A stretch of DNA of 64,000 nt, from the NCBI GenBank assembly GCA_963829725.1, contig CAWHJW010000014.1:321426-385425 (forward strand), in the 5' to 3' direction. The notes beneath the pieces are model-generated. The model searched no databases, was not told the DNA's origin, and saw nothing but the letters and a program-made list of their open reading frames with translations. The position numbers and the translations under genes are program-made. The DNA comes from RYN-230 sp963829725. GTDB taxonomy: Bacteria; Actinomycetota; Actinomycetes; Streptosporangiales; Streptosporangiaceae. Positions 17,135 through 26,034 of this stretch are shown here, piece by piece; position 1 is the first letter of the stretch; every line of letters starts with the position of its first letter.

Positions 17135-17686
17135 TCAGCCCTGGTGCGCGGTCTTGTACGCCTCCCACCGGCCGACCATCGCGGGCAGTTCGGCGCTGAC
17201 GAAGTCGAAGTACAGCGCGGATTCGGCCAGCCGCGCCCCCGCGGGCGTGTCCGGGCCGAGCGCCTCGGAACCCTCCCGCATGGCCTGGGCCCAGCGCAGC
17301 ATGACCCGGTCCCGGATCCGCATCACGTCGTGCCAGACGTTGTCCGGCATGCGGTAGACATGCTGCCGCGAGCCGGGCACGCTCTCCCGGCTGATCAGCT
17401 CGACCTGGGCCAGGTAGCGCACGCCCCCGGACACGGCCGCCGGGCTGACCCGCAGGGTGCTGGCGATCTCGGCGGCGGTGAGCCGGCTGCTGTCGGTGGC
17501 CATCAGCGCCGCGAAGATCCGGGCGGGCATCCGCGGGATGCCCGCCGCGGTGAGCACGCCGGCGAACCGCTCGATGAACGCGTGCACGGCCGCGTCATCC
17601 CGGGTCGGCCCGTCCCGGTCCGCCCGCCCGTTCCCGCCGAGCCCGCCCGCTGTCTGTCCCGCCTCTGCTGTCGCTCGCCCCTTCAT
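17135..17686 (-). CDS. MarR/GbsR-type winged-helix regulator
   Basis: 183 aa. Winged helix at about residues 55-120 (LTAAEIASTLRVSPAAVSGG, then RYLAQVELISRESVPGSRQH) with helical flanks typical of actinobacterial MarR regulators beside ABC exporters. It is divergent from the ABC exporter operon with 64 bp between starts, so it likely represses that operon and itself. A TAAACT lies a few bases before the ATG, suggesting a leaderless message. Confidence 0.82.
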   Translation of the reverse strand: MKGRATAEAGQTAGGLGGNGRADRDGPTRDDAAVHAFIERFAGVLTAAGIPRMPARIFAALMATDSSRLTAAEIASTLRVSPAAVSGGVRYLAQVELISRESVPGSRQHVYRMPDNVWHDVMRIRDRVMLRWAQAMREGSEALGPDTPAGARLAESALYFDFVSAELPAMVGRWEAYKTAHQG

Positions 17687-17712
17687 CCTCGTAGTTTACG
17701 CGATACATAACT

Positions 17713-17728
17713 TTCATAATTTTGTGAA
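17713..17728. promoter_or_regulatory. AT-rich inverted repeat, candidate operator
   Basis: TTCA-N8-TGAA within an AT-rich patch (CTTTCATAATTTTGTGAATT) that stands out from the GC-rich surroundings, centred between the divergent regulator and ABC transporter genes. Candidate binding site for the MarR-like regulator. Confidence 0.4.
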
Positions 17729-17750
17729 TTTGGGTGTTAGGCTGGCGGGT

Positions 17751-18638
17751 ATGACGGCGGTTATCGAGGTAGCCGGGCTGCGGAAGTCGTTCGGCCGGAC
17801 GCAGGCGCTGGACGGGCTGGACCTGACGGTGGCCCCCGGTGAGGTGCACGGCTTCCTCGGGCCGAACGGATCGGGCAAGACCACGACGATCCGGATCCTG
17901 CTCGGGCTGATCCGGGCCGATGCGGGAGTCGCCCGGCTGCTCGGCGGGGATCCCTGGCACGAGGCGACCACGCTGCACCGCCGGCTGGCGTACGTGCCCG
18001 GTGACGTCACCCTGTGGCCGAGCCTGACCGGCGGGGAAGTCATCGACCTGCTCGCCCGGCTGCGGGGTGGCCTCGATGAGAAGCGCAAAGCCGTCCTGCT
18101 GGAGAAATTCGAGCTGGATCCCACGAAGAAGAGCCGCGCCTACTCCAAGGGCAACCGGCAGAAGGTCGCGCTGATCGCGTCCCTGTCCGCCGGGGCTGAG
18201 CTGCTCATCCTGGACGAGCCCACGTCCGGGCTCGATCCGCTGATGGAGGCCGCGTTCCGTGAGTGCGTGGAGGAGGAGCGGCGGGCCGGCCGCACCGTGC
18301 TGCTGTCCAGCCACATCCTGTCCGAGGTGGAGGCGCTCTGCGACCGGGTGACGATCATCCGGGCGGGCCGCACGGTGGATTCCGGTGCCCTGGCCGACCT
18401 GCGCCACCTGGCCCGCACCTCGGTGCGCGCCGAGCTGGCCCGGCCGCCGGACGGGCTCGCCGGGCTGCCCGGCCTGCATGACCTGGACATCACCGGGACC
18501 CGGCTGAGCTGCCAGGTGGACAACAGCGCGCTGGATGAGCTGCTCAGGCGGCTGACCGAGGCCGGCGTGCGCAGCCTGGTCAGCCAGCCGCCCACGCTGG
18601 AGGAACTGTTCCTGCGGCACTACAGGGACGCGCGATGA
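17751..18638 (+). CDS. ABC transporter ATP-binding protein
   Basis: 295 aa nucleotide-binding domain of an ABC-2 exporter. Walker A GPNGSGKTTT, signature YSKGNRQKVA (degenerate LSGGQ, usual in this drug-exporter subfamily), Walker B LLILDEPTSGLDP, and the H-loop SSHILSE are visible; the C-terminal extension of about 80 residues is typical. It overlaps the permease gene by ATGA and is controlled from the divergent promoter shared with the MarR-like gene. Probable role: export of an antibiotic or lipid. Confidence 0.92.
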   Translation: MTAVIEVAGLRKSFGRTQALDGLDLTVAPGEVHGFLGPNGSGKTTTIRILLGLIRADAGVARLLGGDPWHEATTLHRRLAYVPGDVTLWPSLTGGEVIDLLARLRGGLDEKRKAVLLEKFELDPTKKSRAYSKGNRQKVALIASLSAGAELLILDEPTSGLDPLMEAAFRECVEEERRAGRTVLLSSHILSEVEALCDRVTIIRAGRTVDSGALADLRHLARTSVRAELARPPDGLAGLPGLHDLDITGTRLSCQVDNSALDELLRRLTEAGVRSLVSQPPTLEELFLRHYRDAR

Positions 18639-20272
18639 GCACGCTGGGGCTGCGCGGCGGGGCCGGTCGGGGCAGGCCATCCTGGCTGGCGGGCACACCC
18701 GCGCTGGCCGTGCTCGCCGTGCGCCGGGATCGCATCTTCCTGGCCATCTGGCTCTACGCGCTGGTCGGCAGCCTGGCCGCTACCACCTACAGCTTCCGCG
18801 GCCTGTACGAGACGCCGGCGCAGCGGGCCTCGCTGGCGCTGAGCATCCGGGGCAACCCCTCTTTCCTGGCGCTGAGCGGCCCGGTGTACGGGGACTCGCT
18901 GGGCTCGCTGATCATCTGGAAGGCCGGGCTGTTCGTCGCGGTGGGCGCCGCGCTGCTGGGCATTTTCGCGGTGGTCAGGCACACCCGCGCGGATGAGGAA
19001 TCGGGGCGGCTGGAACTGGTCGGCGCCACGGTCGTCGGCCGGTACGCCGCCCTGGTGGCCGAACTGGCCGTGACGGTCACCGCCTGCCTGCTGATCGGCG
19101 CGGCGATCGCCGTCATCCAGATGCTGTTCGGGCTGCCTGCGGCTGGCTCGCTGGCGCTGGGTGCGGCGACCGGGCTGGCCGGCTGCATGTTCGCCGCCAT
19201 CGCCGCGGTGTGCGCGCAGTTGACCGAGAGCGCCCGCACCGCCCGGGGGATGGCCGCCGCGGTGCTCGGCCTGGCGTACCTGCTCCGGGCGGTGGGCGAC
19301 CCGGCGCCGGGGCTGCGGCGGCTGAGCTGGGTGTCCCCGCTGGGCTGGATCGAGCGTGTCCAGCCGTACGCGGGACCCCGGTGGTGGCTGCTGCTGCTGT
19401 GTGCCGCCGCCACCGCGGCGCTGGCGGCGGTGGCGGCGGTGCTGGCCGGCCGCCGGGACCTGGGCGCCGGGCTGATCGCGGCGCGTCCGGGGCCGCCGCG
19501 GGCCGCGGGCTGGCTGCGCAGCCCGCTCAGCCTGGCCTGGCGGCTACAGCGCGGCAGCCTGGCCGGCTGGGCGATCGGTTTCGCGGCGGGCGCGGTGGTA
19601 CTGGGCACCGCGGCCAAGGGCATCGGCTCCACCCTGGACAGCAGCCCGCAGGTCCGGGCGGTGATCGTCCGGCTGGGCGGGCATAGCGGCCTCGTCGACG
19701 CCTACCTGGCCATCGAGTTCTCGCTGCTCGGCGTGGTCGCCGCGGCGTACGGGGTGTCTGCCGCGCTCCGGCTGCGCAGCGACGAGGCTGAGCAGCGGGC
19801 CGAAGTCATGCTGGCCGGCCCGGTCGGCCGGATCCGCTGGGCGGCGGCCCAGGCGCTGATGGCGGCGGGCGGCATCGTGGTGCTGATGGCCGTGGCTGGG
19901 CTGGCCAGCGGGCTGGGGTACGGGCTGCGCACCGGACACCTGGGCAGCGAGCTGTCCCGGCAGCTGGCCGCGGGGCTGGCCCAGGTTCCCGCCGCGTGGG
20001 TGCTGGCCGGGCTGGTGGTGGCCGTGTTCGGCCTGGCGCCACTGCTGGCGATACCGGCCGGCTGGACCGCGCTGGCGGTGGCCGCGCTGCTCGCCCTGCT
20101 CGGGCCCTCGCTGCGGCTGCCGCAGTGGCTGCTGGACCTCACCCCGTTCACCCACGTGCCCAGGCTGCCCGGCGGGGACTTCTCGGCCGTGCCGCTGGCC
20201 TGGCTGGCGGTCGTGGCGGCCGGGCTGACCACAGCGGGGCTGGCCGCTTTCCACCGGCGCGACCTGACCTAG
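18635..20272 (+). CDS. ABC-2 type exporter permease, 12-helix type
   Basis: 545 aa, two repeats of six helices, of the type annotated as polyketide-antibiotic exporter permease. The first half shows AVVRHTRADEESGRLELVGA and the second half ALRLRSDEAEQRAEVMLAGP, the two matching cytoplasmic EExGRxE-like motifs of this family. It overlaps the ATPase gene by 4 nt. Confidence 0.9.
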   Translation: MSTLGLRGGAGRGRPSWLAGTPALAVLAVRRDRIFLAIWLYALVGSLAATTYSFRGLYETPAQRASLALSIRGNPSFLALSGPVYGDSLGSLIIWKAGLFVAVGAALLGIFAVVRHTRADEESGRLELVGATVVGRYAALVAELAVTVTACLLIGAAIAVIQMLFGLPAAGSLALGAATGLAGCMFAAIAAVCAQLTESARTARGMAAAVLGLAYLLRAVGDPAPGLRRLSWVSPLGWIERVQPYAGPRWWLLLLCAAATAALAAVAAVLAGRRDLGAGLIAARPGPPRAAGWLRSPLSLAWRLQRGSLAGWAIGFAAGAVVLGTAAKGIGSTLDSSPQVRAVIVRLGGHSGLVDAYLAIEFSLLGVVAAAYGVSAALRLRSDEAEQRAEVMLAGPVGRIRWAAAQALMAAGGIVVLMAVAGLASGLGYGLRTGHLGSELSRQLAAGLAQVPAAWVLAGLVVAVFGLAPLLAIPAGWTALAVAALLALLGPSLRLPQWLLDLTPFTHVPRLPGGDFSAVPLAWLAVVAAGLTTAGLAAFHRRDLT

Positions 20273-20316
20273 CCACGGACCCGGAGCTGGACGCCGTGGC
20301 CAGCGGCTGATCAGGC

Positions 20317-20814
20317 TCAGTCGGCGGCTAGGTCGCGCTGATACCAGGTGCCTGGCTTACCGCCGAGGCCGGCCGGGTCGGCCGGGCCAACGGGGACGAA
20401 CCCGGCCTTGGTCAGCACCTTCTGGGACGCGGCATTCTCGCGGGCGGTGGCCGCCTTGAGGGTGCGCAGCCCGTGCCGCGCCGCCGCCAGCCGGCACAGC
20501 TCCCGGACGGTCGCGGTCGCCACGCCGCGGCCGGCCACGTGCTGGGCGACCCGGTAGCCGAGCTCGGCCGTGCCGTCCTCGAAGTCGTACAGGTTGAACC
20601 GGCCCAGGACCGAGCCATCCTCGGCGACGAGCACGTAGCAGGCGCAGATGCCGGCCCCCTGCTCAGCCAGCAAGACGCTGTGCCGGTCGGTGAACTGGTC
20701 GAAGAAGTCGTCGCCGCGGTCGGAGACCGAGGCAGCGAAGTAGGCACGGTTCGCCAGCTCGAAGGCCAGGACCGCCGGGGCGTGGCCAGCATGCAGCCGC
20801 TGCAGCTCGGGCAC
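20317..20814 (-). CDS. GNAT-family N-acetyltransferase (RimJ/RimL-like)
   Basis: 165 aa acetyl-CoA-dependent acetyltransferase. The acetyl-CoA loop is seen as VAQHVAGRGVATATVREL and the later motif as ATARENAASQKVLTKAGFVPVG. GTG start at 20814. Substrate unknown. It converges with the ABC exporter operon. Confidence 0.88.
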   Translation of the reverse strand: MPELQRLHAGHAPAVLAFELANRAYFAASVSDRGDDFFDQFTDRHSVLLAEQGAGICACYVLVAEDGSVLGRFNLYDFEDGTAELGYRVAQHVAGRGVATATVRELCRLAAARHGLRTLKAATARENAASQKVLTKAGFVPVGPADPAGLGGKPGTWYQRDLAAD

Positions 20815-20916
20815 GGCCCGACCCTACCCGGATGGTGCGCTGAGGCCACCTGAGTTCCCGCCGGCCCAGGCTGGCTTGGCCCTGAGCGACGTTACCCAGC
20901 TAGGGCCCGGAATGGC

Positions 20917-20955
20917 GGCGGGGCCCCTCCATGTATGAGACGGAGGGGCCCCGCC
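20917..20955. terminator. Perfect 14-bp stem hairpin
   Basis: GGCGGGGCCCCTCC, an 11-nt loop, then its exact reverse complement GGAGGGGCCCCGCC. It lies 100 bp upstream of the GNAT gene start and about 570 bp beyond the glycosyltransferase-like gene on the same strand, so it could end long minus-strand transcripts crossing the gap. Confidence 0.5.
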
Positions 20956-21201
20956 CGGCCGCCCGCACCGGGCCGCCGGTTACCCGGCTTCCTGGCGCGT
21001 CACGGCCACCCGCCGCAGCGGAATTGTATCGGCCGGAAATTGCGCCGGTTTCCCGTTATTTCCGGCCGAACCCGGGTTTCCCCGGCCCGTTCCCGGAGTT
21101 TCCCCCGGGAAGCGGATTCCCGCCTGCGCGGTGAAAGAATTTCTACGCCTGCCGGCCGCCTGGGCACAAGAGCCTGCGCCCCTCATTTTCAAGATTTTTG
21201 C

Positions 21202-21406
21202 TGGTCCACAGGGGTGTCCACAGCGGCTCGCCGGTTATCCCCCGGGAAAGCCGGGCGTCCACCACGGTATCCACAATCTAATCCACAGGGCCGGGCGGGA
21301 AGGTGGCGGAAGGTGAGCTGTGAATACACCGGGCGGCCCCTACATAGTGGCCGATATCCACAGGGCCGCGCGCTGGACCACCGGGCCGCCCACAGCGTTG
21401 TCCACA
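21202..21406 (+). promoter_or_regulatory. Cluster of DnaA-box-like 9-mers
   Basis: Six same-orientation 9-mers match TTRTCCACA with at most one mismatch: TGGTCCACA 21202, GTGTCCACA 21214, GTATCCACA 21267, TAATCCACA 21279, ATATCCACA 21354 and the perfect TTGTCCACA 21398. A weaker TTATCCCCC lies at 21235. The AT-rich patch just to the left adds to the origin-like look. Neither dnaA nor dnaN is adjacent, so this is more likely a DnaA-titration or replication-control locus than oriC. Confidence 0.6.
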
Positions 21407-21527
21407 AGCAGCGGCCCCCCGGGCCCGGCGCTGCGGCCGGGCACTGCGACGGGAGGGCCGTTCGGCGGGAAAGGGATGGCGGGCGGGGGCGGGAAGCCTG
21501 GGGCCTGCGACGGCGGCCGGGCCGGGC

Positions 21528-23195
21528 TCAGCTGGCCGCGGGGTCACCCTTGTTTTTGTTTTCTGGTGCTGGTGCTGGTGCTGGTGCTGGTGCTGGTGCT
21601 GGTGCTGGTGCTGGTGCTGGTGTCACTTCGGCCGCCGCGGTGCGCTGTCGCCGTCGGCCGCGGGCCGCCGCGATGCCCAGCGCGATCCCGAGCGCACCGG
21701 CCGGGGGCAGGGTGACCAGCGCGGGCAGCTGATACCGCCAGGAGAACTCGAACGCGTCCGAGGCCAGCAGCAGGGCGGCCGCCGCGCCGAAGAATAGCAG
21801 GCTGCCCAGGGCCAGCTCGCGCTGCGCGGGGGAGAGGCGGCGCCCTCCGGCAGCGGCCAGCGCGCCGAGCAGCCCGGCCAGCGCGGCCAGCGCCAGCAGC
21901 GGGCCCGGCGTGTAGCCGCCGCCGAGCTGGTAACCGCGCAGGAAGCTGGCCAGCGGGCCGGCCACGGCGGCCCGTCCGCCCAGGGAAGGGTCGAGCGCCC
22001 GGTCCACGGTGGGGCCGCCGCTGGCCGCGTAATGCAGCCCTAGCATGATCGTCTTGTTGCCGCTGAGGAAGATGGCGGTGCCGTAGGTGGGATAGCTGGT
22101 CTGGAACTGCCACCGGGAGATGGGTGTATCTCCGGGGCTGGTCTGACGGCTCACCGCGAACAGCTTGGCCGCGTCGCCCAGGATCCCGCCGGCCACCCGG
22201 AACGGCTGCTGGCTGAGGACCGCGTGCTCGAAGTCGCTGACGGCCTTGGCGTGGGACAGGCCGGGCGGCGCGACGTAGGTGTGGTCGGGCGATTCGGCGC
22301 TGTGCACCAGGCCGTCCGGGCCGAGCCGCTGCGCCAGCGCGCGCGGCGGGCACAGCGCCCGCTCGTCGCCGGGCAGGTTCAGCGAGCCACAGCTGGCCGA
22401 GTAGGCGAGCCGCCCGTAGATGGTGCTGCCCGCCGCGGGCGCCAGCGAGAAGTGCTTGGTGACCACGTACTCGCGCATCGAGAATCCGATGATGGGCAGG
22501 GCGAACGCGACGCACAGCGCGGCGCCGTAGGCCAGCTTCCGCCGCCATCCGCCCACCACGATCAGCACGTAGACCAGGGCGGGCAGGATGAGGATCTGGC
22601 CGACTTGGGCGACCGGGGCGCTCAGGCCCAGCAGCAGCCCGCCGGCCACGGTCGCCCTCAGCCCGGGCCGCGGCTGCCACAGCAGCGCGGCCAGCCCGGC
22701 GACGATGAATGCCTCGAACCACACATCGGGCATGATCGTCTGCTCGATCTGCAGCTCATAGGCGTCAAGCAGCACTGGCGCGGCCGCCAGGGCGGCGAGC
22801 CATCGGGGCACCCCCCGGCGCAGCAGCAGCGCGTACAGGGCCATCGCCATGGCCAGGCCGAGCAGGTGCTGGATGACCGCGACAACGGTCAGGTTGCCGG
22901 GCAGCAGCAGGGCCTTGAGGATCACGTTGTAGCCCAGCGGGTCGTTGCCGGGCCACGCGCCGAACAGGTACTTCAGGCTGTCGATGTAGAGCAGCGCGGG
23001 CTGGTAGGCGATGGTGGCCAGGATCCGCAGCACCAGCCCGGCCAGCAGCAGCACTGACAGCAGCCAGTGCCGGCGCAGCAGGCGGGCCACGCCGCGGCCG
23101 CCCGGGCGCGGCCCGGCGGCCGGCCCGGCGGCCTGCCGGGTGGCCTGCCCCGCCACGGGAGCGCCCGAGCGCCGTGCGGTCGCTGGCATTCGCAT
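21528..23195 (-). CDS. Polytopic membrane protein, GT-C glycosyltransferase-like
   Basis: 555 aa with about 11-12 hydrophobic helices. The first luminal loop contains LLYIDSLKYLFGAWPGNDPLGYN, where the Asp after the first helix resembles the catalytic Asp of GT-C polyprenyl-phosphate-sugar transferases; a large extracellular segment follows (about 280-400). The C-terminus is a cytoplasmic Ala-Pro repeat encoded by a DNA hexamer repeat, then ENKNKGDPAAS. Arginine and glycine-rich N-terminus. Likely involved in cell-envelope glycosylation, by fold inference only. GGGAAG lies upstream of ATG 23195. Confidence 0.7.
   Translation of the reverse strand: MRMPATARRSGAPVAGQATRQAAGPAAGPRPGGRGVARLLRRHWLLSVLLLAGLVLRILATIAYQPALLYIDSLKYLFGAWPGNDPLGYNVILKALLLPGNLTVVAVIQHLLGLAMAMALYALLLRRGVPRWLAALAAAPVLLDAYELQIEQTIMPDVWFEAFIVAGLAALLWQPRPGLRATVAGGLLLGLSAPVAQVGQILILPALVYVLIVVGGWRRKLAYGAALCVAFALPIIGFSMREYVVTKHFSLAPAAGSTIYGRLAYSASCGSLNLPGDERALCPPRALAQRLGPDGLVHSAESPDHTYVAPPGLSHAKAVSDFEHAVLSQQPFRVAGGILGDAAKLFAVSRQTSPGDTPISRWQFQTSYPTYGTAIFLSGNKTIMLGLHYAASGGPTVDRALDPSLGGRAAVAGPLASFLRGYQLGGGYTPGPLLALAALAGLLGALAAAGGRRLSPAQRELALGSLLFFGAAAALLLASDAFEFSWRYQLPALVTLPPAGALGIALGIAAARGRRRQRTAAAEVTPAPAPAPAPAPAPAPAPAPENKNKGDPAAS
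21563..21622 (+). repeat. Hexanucleotide tandem repeat (CTGGTG)x10
   Basis: Ten perfect copies of CTGGTG. On the minus strand it encodes the (Pro-Ala) tail of the membrane protein. Copy-number change by slippage would lengthen or shorten the tail without shifting frame. Confidence 0.95.
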
Positions 23196-23490
23196 GACGG
23201 TCTTCCCGGTGAGTGAGGGCGGGGCGTGGCAGGGCTAGGGCTGGTGTCGCGCAGGGAACGGCGGCGGGCCTCCGCTAAGGGTACGGTCGCTGGACGGGGC
23301 ATAGGCCGCCGCCCCGCAGACGACGGACCGCAGCCTGCGGCCGGAAGCCCTGGCTCCGCGGGCCGGTCAGGCCGCCGCGGGAGCCAGCGCCGTCGCCCGG
23401 ATGCCGCCGCCCGGATGCCGCCGCCCGGCATAACGGAGGCGGGCGCCGCGTTCCTGCCGCAGAAGCTTAGTTGTATTTTCGCAAGTACTG

Positions 23491-24954
23491 ATGGATTGCC
23501 ACCCCGAGGGAGCCGTGACCCCGCCGAGCCGCCGCCGCAGGCAGCTGATCCTGGTCATCTGCTGCATGAGCCTGGTTATCGTCGGCCTGGACAACACGAT
23601 CGTCAACGTCGCGCTGCCGTCCATCCAGCGCGACCTGCACGCCTCGGTATCCGGCCTGCAGTGGGTGGTGGACGCCTACACGCTGGTGCTGGCCAGCTTC
23701 CTGGTGCTGGCGGGGTCAACCGCGGACCGGCTGGGGCGGCGCAGCACCTTCCAGGCCGGCCTGGCCACCTTCACCGTCGCCTCGCTGCTGTGCAGTCTCG
23801 CGCCCAGCCTGGGCGCTCTGGTGGCGTTCCGCATGCTGCAGGCGGTGGGCGGGTCGATGCTCAACCCGGTGGCCATGTCCATCATCGTGAATACTTTCAC
23901 CGACCGGGCCGAGCGGGCCCGGGCCATCGGGATCTGGGGCGCGGCCGTCGGGGTCAGCCTGGCGCTCGGGCCGGTGGTCGGCGGGCTGCTGATCGCCTCG
24001 GTCGGCTGGCGCGGGATCTTCTGGGTGAACATCCCGGTCGGGGTGGCCGCCATCGCGCTGACCGCGCTGTTCGTGCCGGAGTCGAAGGCGCCGCACCCGC
24101 GGCGGCTGGACCCGGTAGGCCAGGTGCTGGTCATCACCATCCTGGCCTCGCTGGTGTACGGGATCATCGAGGGACCGCAGAAGGGCTGGGGGTCCGCCGA
24201 GATCATCGGCTGCTTCTGCCTGTCCGCGGCCGCGCTCGCCGCGCTGCTGTACGTCGAGCCACGGCGCACGGAACCGCTGCTGGACTTGCGGTTCTTCCGC
24301 AGTGCCCCGTTCTCCGGGGCCACGGTCATCGCGGTCAGCGCGTTCGCCGCGCTCGGCGGGTTCCTGTTCCTGAACACGCTGTACCTGCAGGACGTCCGCG
24401 GCTACTCGGCGCTGCACGCCGGGCTGCTCACCCTGCCGCTGGCCGCGGTCACCGTGATCTTCTCGCCGCTGTCCGGGCGGATGGTCAGCCGGCGGGGTCC
24501 CCGGCGGCCGCTGATCGCGGCCGGCATCTGCATGACGCTGGCTGCGCTCATGCTGACCAGGCTGACTGCTGTCACGCCCACCCTGTGGCTGCTCGTCTCT
24601 TACCTGATCTTCGGGATCGGCTTCGGGCTGGTGAACGCGCCGATCACCAACACCGCGGTGTCCGGCATGCCGCGCACCCAGGCCGGGGTCGCGGCCGCCA
24701 TCGCGTCCACCAGTCGCCAGGTGGGCCAGTCCCTCGGGGTGGCCGTGGTGGGATCCGCGGTGACCTCGGTGATGGCCGGGCCGCTGCGCACCGGCTTCGC
24801 CGCCGCCAGCCACCTGGGCTGGTGGATCATCACCGGCTGCGGCCTGATGGTCCTGACCGTCGGCCTGCTCACCACGGGCCCGTGGGCGCGGCAGACGGCC
24901 GCCCGGACCGCCAGCCGGCTCATGGCCGAGGACGAGCCGGTCCCGGTCGGCTGA
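23491..24954 (+). CDS. MFS drug-efflux transporter, DHA2 (EmrB/QacA) family
   Basis: 487 aa, 14 predicted helices. Motif A-like GSTADRLGRRSTFQ after helix 2, DNTIVNVALPSIQRDL in helix 1 and RAIGIWGAAVGVSLALGPVV (motif C) are typical. Proton-driven drug or metabolite export. The ATG at 23491 gives a short basic N-terminus; a GTG at 23515 is possible. It is followed by a strong terminator hairpin. Confidence 0.92.
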   Translation: MDCHPEGAVTPPSRRRRQLILVICCMSLVIVGLDNTIVNVALPSIQRDLHASVSGLQWVVDAYTLVLASFLVLAGSTADRLGRRSTFQAGLATFTVASLLCSLAPSLGALVAFRMLQAVGGSMLNPVAMSIIVNTFTDRAERARAIGIWGAAVGVSLALGPVVGGLLIASVGWRGIFWVNIPVGVAAIALTALFVPESKAPHPRRLDPVGQVLVITILASLVYGIIEGPQKGWGSAEIIGCFCLSAAALAALLYVEPRRTEPLLDLRFFRSAPFSGATVIAVSAFAALGGFLFLNTLYLQDVRGYSALHAGLLTLPLAAVTVIFSPLSGRMVSRRGPRRPLIAAGICMTLAALMLTRLTAVTPTLWLLVSYLIFGIGFGLVNAPITNTAVSGMPRTQAGVAAAIASTSRQVGQSLGVAVVGSAVTSVMAGPLRTGFAAASHLGWWIITGCGLMVLTVGLLTTGPWARQTAARTASRLMAEDEPVPVG

Positions 24955-24981
24955 CCGGCCGGCCCCTGACCCAGGACCGGG

Positions 24982-25016
24982 CGGTCCCGGCCGGCCTGAC
25001 CCGCCGGCCGGGACCG
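24982..25016. terminator. Bidirectional terminator hairpin
   Basis: A perfect 14-bp stem (CGGTCCCGGCCGGC and its complement) around the loop CTGACCC, between the convergent MFS and VOC genes. Confidence 0.65.
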
Positions 25017-25024
25017 TGCCACAG

Positions 25025-25810
25025 TCAGCCTCCGCTGCCCGGGGGCATCGCGATCAGCGAGAACACGGCGCCCTGGTCATCACTGACCACGGCCATCCGG
25101 CCGTACGGCGTGTCCCACGGCGGCCGGACCACGGCACCGCCGGCCGCGGTGACCGCTGCCGCCGTGGCGTCGGCGTCGGTGGCCGCGAAGTACGCCTGCC
25201 AGTGCGCGGGCACGTCGGCCGGGAAACTGGCGTCCAGTTCTCCGATGCCGCCGACTTCCCGGCCGTCCAGCTTCAGCGTCGCGTAGCGGAACCCGGCGTC
25301 ACTCATGTCGCCGTACTCGTAACCGAATACGTCATGGTAGAACGCCTTGTTCCGCTCGAAGTCCCGGCTCAGGTTCTCGTTCCAGCACAGCGTCCCGCTC
25401 TCGTTGGCCACACCGATGCCGGTGTGCGCCCGGGCCTGCCACAGGCCGAACACGGCGCCGCCCGGGTCGGCCGCGATCGCCATCCGGCCCACGTCCATCA
25501 CGTCCATCGGCGCCATGAACACCTGGCCGCCAGCCGCCGCCGTCGCGCCCACCGTCTTGTCCAGGTCGTCGGTGGCCAGGTAGGTGGTCCACACCGAGGG
25601 TGAACCCGGGGGCCCCTGCTTCGGCCCGATGCCGGCCACCGGCCGGCCATTCCTCAGGCACATCGCGTAACCGCCCGCCTCGGGTGGTCCCGGCTGCACA
25701 TCCCAGCCGAACAGGCTGGCGTAGAACGTTCCCGCCTGGCTGATGTCCTCGACGCCCAGGTCGATCCAGCACGGTGTGCCGGCCGGCCAGGCTGTATCAC
25801 GGGTGACCAT
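25025..25810 (-). CDS. VOC-family protein with two glyoxalase-like domains
   Basis: 261 aa made of two vicinal-oxygen-chelate modules (about residues 12-125 and 138-258). The first begins WIDLGVEDISQAGTFYASLF and the second LSRDFERNKAFYHDVFGYEY; each ends with DPGGAVFGLWQ or DDQGAVFSLI. Similar two-module proteins are often annotated as hydroxylases or bleomycin-resistance-like proteins, but no catalytic role can be assigned. ATG 25810 follows GGGGGG. Confidence 0.88.
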   Translation of the reverse strand: MVTRDTAWPAGTPCWIDLGVEDISQAGTFYASLFGWDVQPGPPEAGGYAMCLRNGRPVAGIGPKQGPPGSPSVWTTYLATDDLDKTVGATAAAGGQVFMAPMDVMDVGRMAIAADPGGAVFGLWQARAHTGIGVANESGTLCWNENLSRDFERNKAFYHDVFGYEYGDMSDAGFRYATLKLDGREVGGIGELDASFPADVPAHWQAYFAATDADATAAAVTAAGGAVVRPPWDTPYGRMAVVSDDQGAVFSLIAMPPGSGG

Positions 25811-26034
25811 GGAAACCCCCCACGTTTCCTCGCGCCGCGCGCCGATGCGCAGCCGCTTGGGCCAGCCTAGGAGAGCGCGCAGTGGCCCGCACCCCCATGG
25901 GGGTGCCAGTTGCGGCGGCACCAGCACGGGTCATGGCCCGGGGCGGGGGCACCCGGGTGCAGGAGCACGCTGCCGTAGCCGAGATCCCTCTCACCCGGGC
26001 GTCCTGTGCTGGCCTGCCGGGTGTGCCGCTTTGC

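Larger units (their letters stand above)
20815..21527. other. 713-bp gene-free region with hairpin and DnaA-box cluster
   Basis: No protein gene is convincing here. From left to right it holds a perfect long hairpin (20917-20955), a run of repeated TTTCCCSG-like motifs (about 21040-21120), an AT-rich patch (CATTTTCAAGATTTTTG, about 21184-21200), and then six DnaA-box-like 9-mers. See the separate entries. Confidence 0.6.

Noticed and set aside
21202..21406. Chromosomal origin oriC
   Set aside because: No dnaA, dnaN, rpmH or gyrB nearby and too few boxes for an actinomycete oriC; kept as a DnaA-box cluster only.
21563..21622. CRISPR array
   Set aside because: Contiguous 6-bp repeat without spacers, coding for Pro-Ala.
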